DNA of 64,000 bases from Lucinisca nassula (taxonomy: Eukaryota; Mollusca; Bivalvia; Lucinida; Lucinidae), in assembly GCA_963580285.1 (NCBI GenBank), contig OY757011.1, positions 99,255,728 to 99,319,727 of the forward strand, in the 5' to 3' direction. Positions 62,745 to 64,000 of the stretch are shown in pieces. Every line of letters starts with the position of its first letter. Positions within the stretch are counted from its first letter, which is position 1. The notes beneath the pieces are model-generated. The model made no database searches and had not been told where the DNA came from. It saw only the letters and a program-made list of their open reading frames with translations. A program made the position numbers and the translations under genes.

Positions 62745-63835
62745 TTTAAATGCCATGAAAAAAACTGCATCTGACAATTCCATCTGTTTACATGCATGTC
62801 GTCTGCTGCGTCTTCTTGCAAACCTTTCAAACATAATTGAATTCAAAAAGGCTTTTGTTTATGGCGTCTGCTGTATCTTTCTTCCTGCAAACCTCTCAAA
62901 CATACATGCATTTGAAAATGTTGTCTATATATGTCGACTGCTGCATCTTGCAAACCTTTCAAACATATGTCGTCTATTTATTGGAAGCAACGTCTCCAAA
63001 ATGACCTTTACAGTGTTGAAGGGGACGTAAAACCTCACATCAAACAATCAAACAAACAAAACTTTTTATGTCCACTGCTTCATTTTCTTGCAAACCTTTC
63101 AAAAATACCCGAGAATGTCGTCTATTTATGACGTCTGCTGCGTCTTCTTCCAAATATTTCAACCATACCTGCTTCTGAAAATGTAGTTTGTTTATGCCGT
63201 CTACTGCTCTTCTTGCATATCTTTCAATCATATCCACATCTGAAAATGTCGTTTGTTTGTCGTCTGCTGCGTTTTCTTGCATATCTTTCAACCATATCCA
63301 CATCTGAAAATGTCGTTTGTTTGACGTCTGCTGCGTCTTCTTCCAAATATTTCAACCATACCTGCTTCTGAAAATGTAGTTTGTTTATGCCGTCTGCTGC
63401 TCTTCTTGCATATCTTTCAATCATATCCACATCTGAAAATGTCGTTTGTTTGACGTCTGCTGCGTCTTCTTCCAAATATTTCAACCATACCTACTTCCGA
63501 AAATGTCGTTTGTTTATGCCGTCTGCTGCTCTTCTTGCATATCTTTCAACCATATCGACTTCTGTAAATGGCGTTTGTTTGTCATCTTCTTGCAAACGTT
63601 TCAAACATACCTGTATCTGAAAATGTCGTCTCTTTATGTCGAGTGCTGCATCTTCGTTCAAAACTTTCAAACCAACCTGCATCTGATAATGTCGTCTGTT
63701 TATGTTGTCTGTTGCGCCTCCTTGCAAAATTTTCAAAATATACATGCCTCTATTTATGTCGACTCAAACCATTCAAACATACCTGCGTCTGAAAATGTCA
63801 TATTAATGTCGACTGCTGAATTTCAAACGTCACGC
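62745..63835 (+). repeat. Minisatellite, 64-65 bp unit with dimeric higher order
   Basis: The phrase ctgaaaatgt, or a close variant, occurs at 63175, 63240, 63304, 63368, 63433, 63497, 63562, 63617, 63683 and 63789, with older units back to 62768. Two unit types alternate between 63121 and 63560: cttccaaatatttcaaccat and cttgcatatctttcaaycat. This gives a 129-bp dimer. A SINE-B 3' fragment (62978-63060) interrupts it. Unit length is not a multiple of three, so the open frames are not coding. Confidence 0.85.
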
Positions 63836-64000
63836 CTGGTAAACTCGCGATTGCCATGACTTACGTCAACACATAGGTGAGTGTTCCCGATTTACTGGTT
63901 TCAGTCAAATATGTACGGAAGCCGATAGGTGACACTTTACTTCGGCGGTATAGGTTTGTTTAGAAGTTTTATACAATTAAAGGAATTGGAGTGTTATGGG
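63836..64000. mobile_element. Left edge of another foldback-family element
   Basis: At 63914 the sequence TACGGAAGCCGATAGG, then tgacactttacttcgg, matches the terminus of the elements at 2173 and 3127 with two changes in the first 17 bases. The interior diverges at once. The element continues past the window. Confidence 0.55.

Noticed and set aside
62745..63835. Regularly spaced repeats resembling a CRISPR array
   Set aside because: The whole 64-bp unit is conserved, with no unique spacers, no cas genes and a eukaryotic context; it is a minisatellite.
63224..63859. Overlapping open frames on both strands near the right end
   Set aside because: They arise from the minisatellite; the 64-65 bp unit shifts frame at each repeat.

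Overview
The window looks like AT-rich, repeat-saturated genomic DNA from a mollusc, most likely a bivalve. The reasons are eukaryotic splice signals, tRNA-headed SINEs with target-site duplications, many hairpin MITEs, tandem-repeat elements that resemble the bivalve 'pearl' family and carry a GACG microsatellite, and a Ty3/Gypsy retrotransposon. No prokaryotic gene organisation is present. Species and family assignments come from memory of sequence styles, not from a search.

Host genes. Two exons on the minus strand probably belong to one secreted-protein gene. Exon 1 (36742-36430) carries the start codon, a signal peptide and a PAN/apple-like cysteine domain, and ends in a phase-1 donor. 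A phase 1-1 exon (8990-8883) encodes one complete EGF domain. If they are joined, the intron is about 27.4 kb and holds most of the mobile DNA described here. A 66-nt cysteine-rich exon candidate lies on the plus strand at 58858-58923. No other host exon could be supported.

Centrepiece. 19591-32473 is a complete plus-strand Ty3/Gypsy LTR retrotransposon of about 12.9 kb, antisense to the host gene. Its two 1554-bp LTRs appear identical by eye and it has a short target-site duplication, so it inserted recently. Order: LTR, primer-binding site, gag (21211-23088), pol (23085-27101), a 650-bp structured non-coding stretch, an accessory zinc-finger ORF (27751 or 27787-29124), an overlapping coiled-coil ORF in another frame (to 29509), a 41-bp tandem repeat, polypurine tract, LTR. 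Gag and pol are linked by a textbook -1 frameshift signal: TTTAAAC directly before the gag stop, a 6-nt spacer and a stem-loop that can form a pseudoknot. The accessory ORF sits just after a strong 3' splice site, which suggests a spliced subgenomic mRNA. A copy of the polypurine-tract/LTR-edge sequence lies immediately after pol.

Layout. 1-1.4 kb: remnants of a dispersed repeat. 2.17-4.5 kb: two foldback-like elements built of GACTTATGAC-type motifs, flanked as a pair by CGAATG. 4.5-8.8 kb: MITEs and hairpins. 8.88-8.99 kb: EGF exon. 9-19.6 kb: intron with paired MITEs, a perfect 44-bp palindrome, a degenerate tandem array and a Helitron/pearl-like element. 19.6-32.5 kb: the Gypsy element. 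32.5-36.4 kb: SINEs, a LINE relic and MITEs. 36.4-36.7 kb: PAN exon. 36.8-62.7 kb: dense nested SINEs and MITEs, with tandem arrays of about 150, 137 and 450 bp. 62.7-63.85 kb: a 64-bp minisatellite with a dimeric higher order. The last 87 bp begin another element edge.
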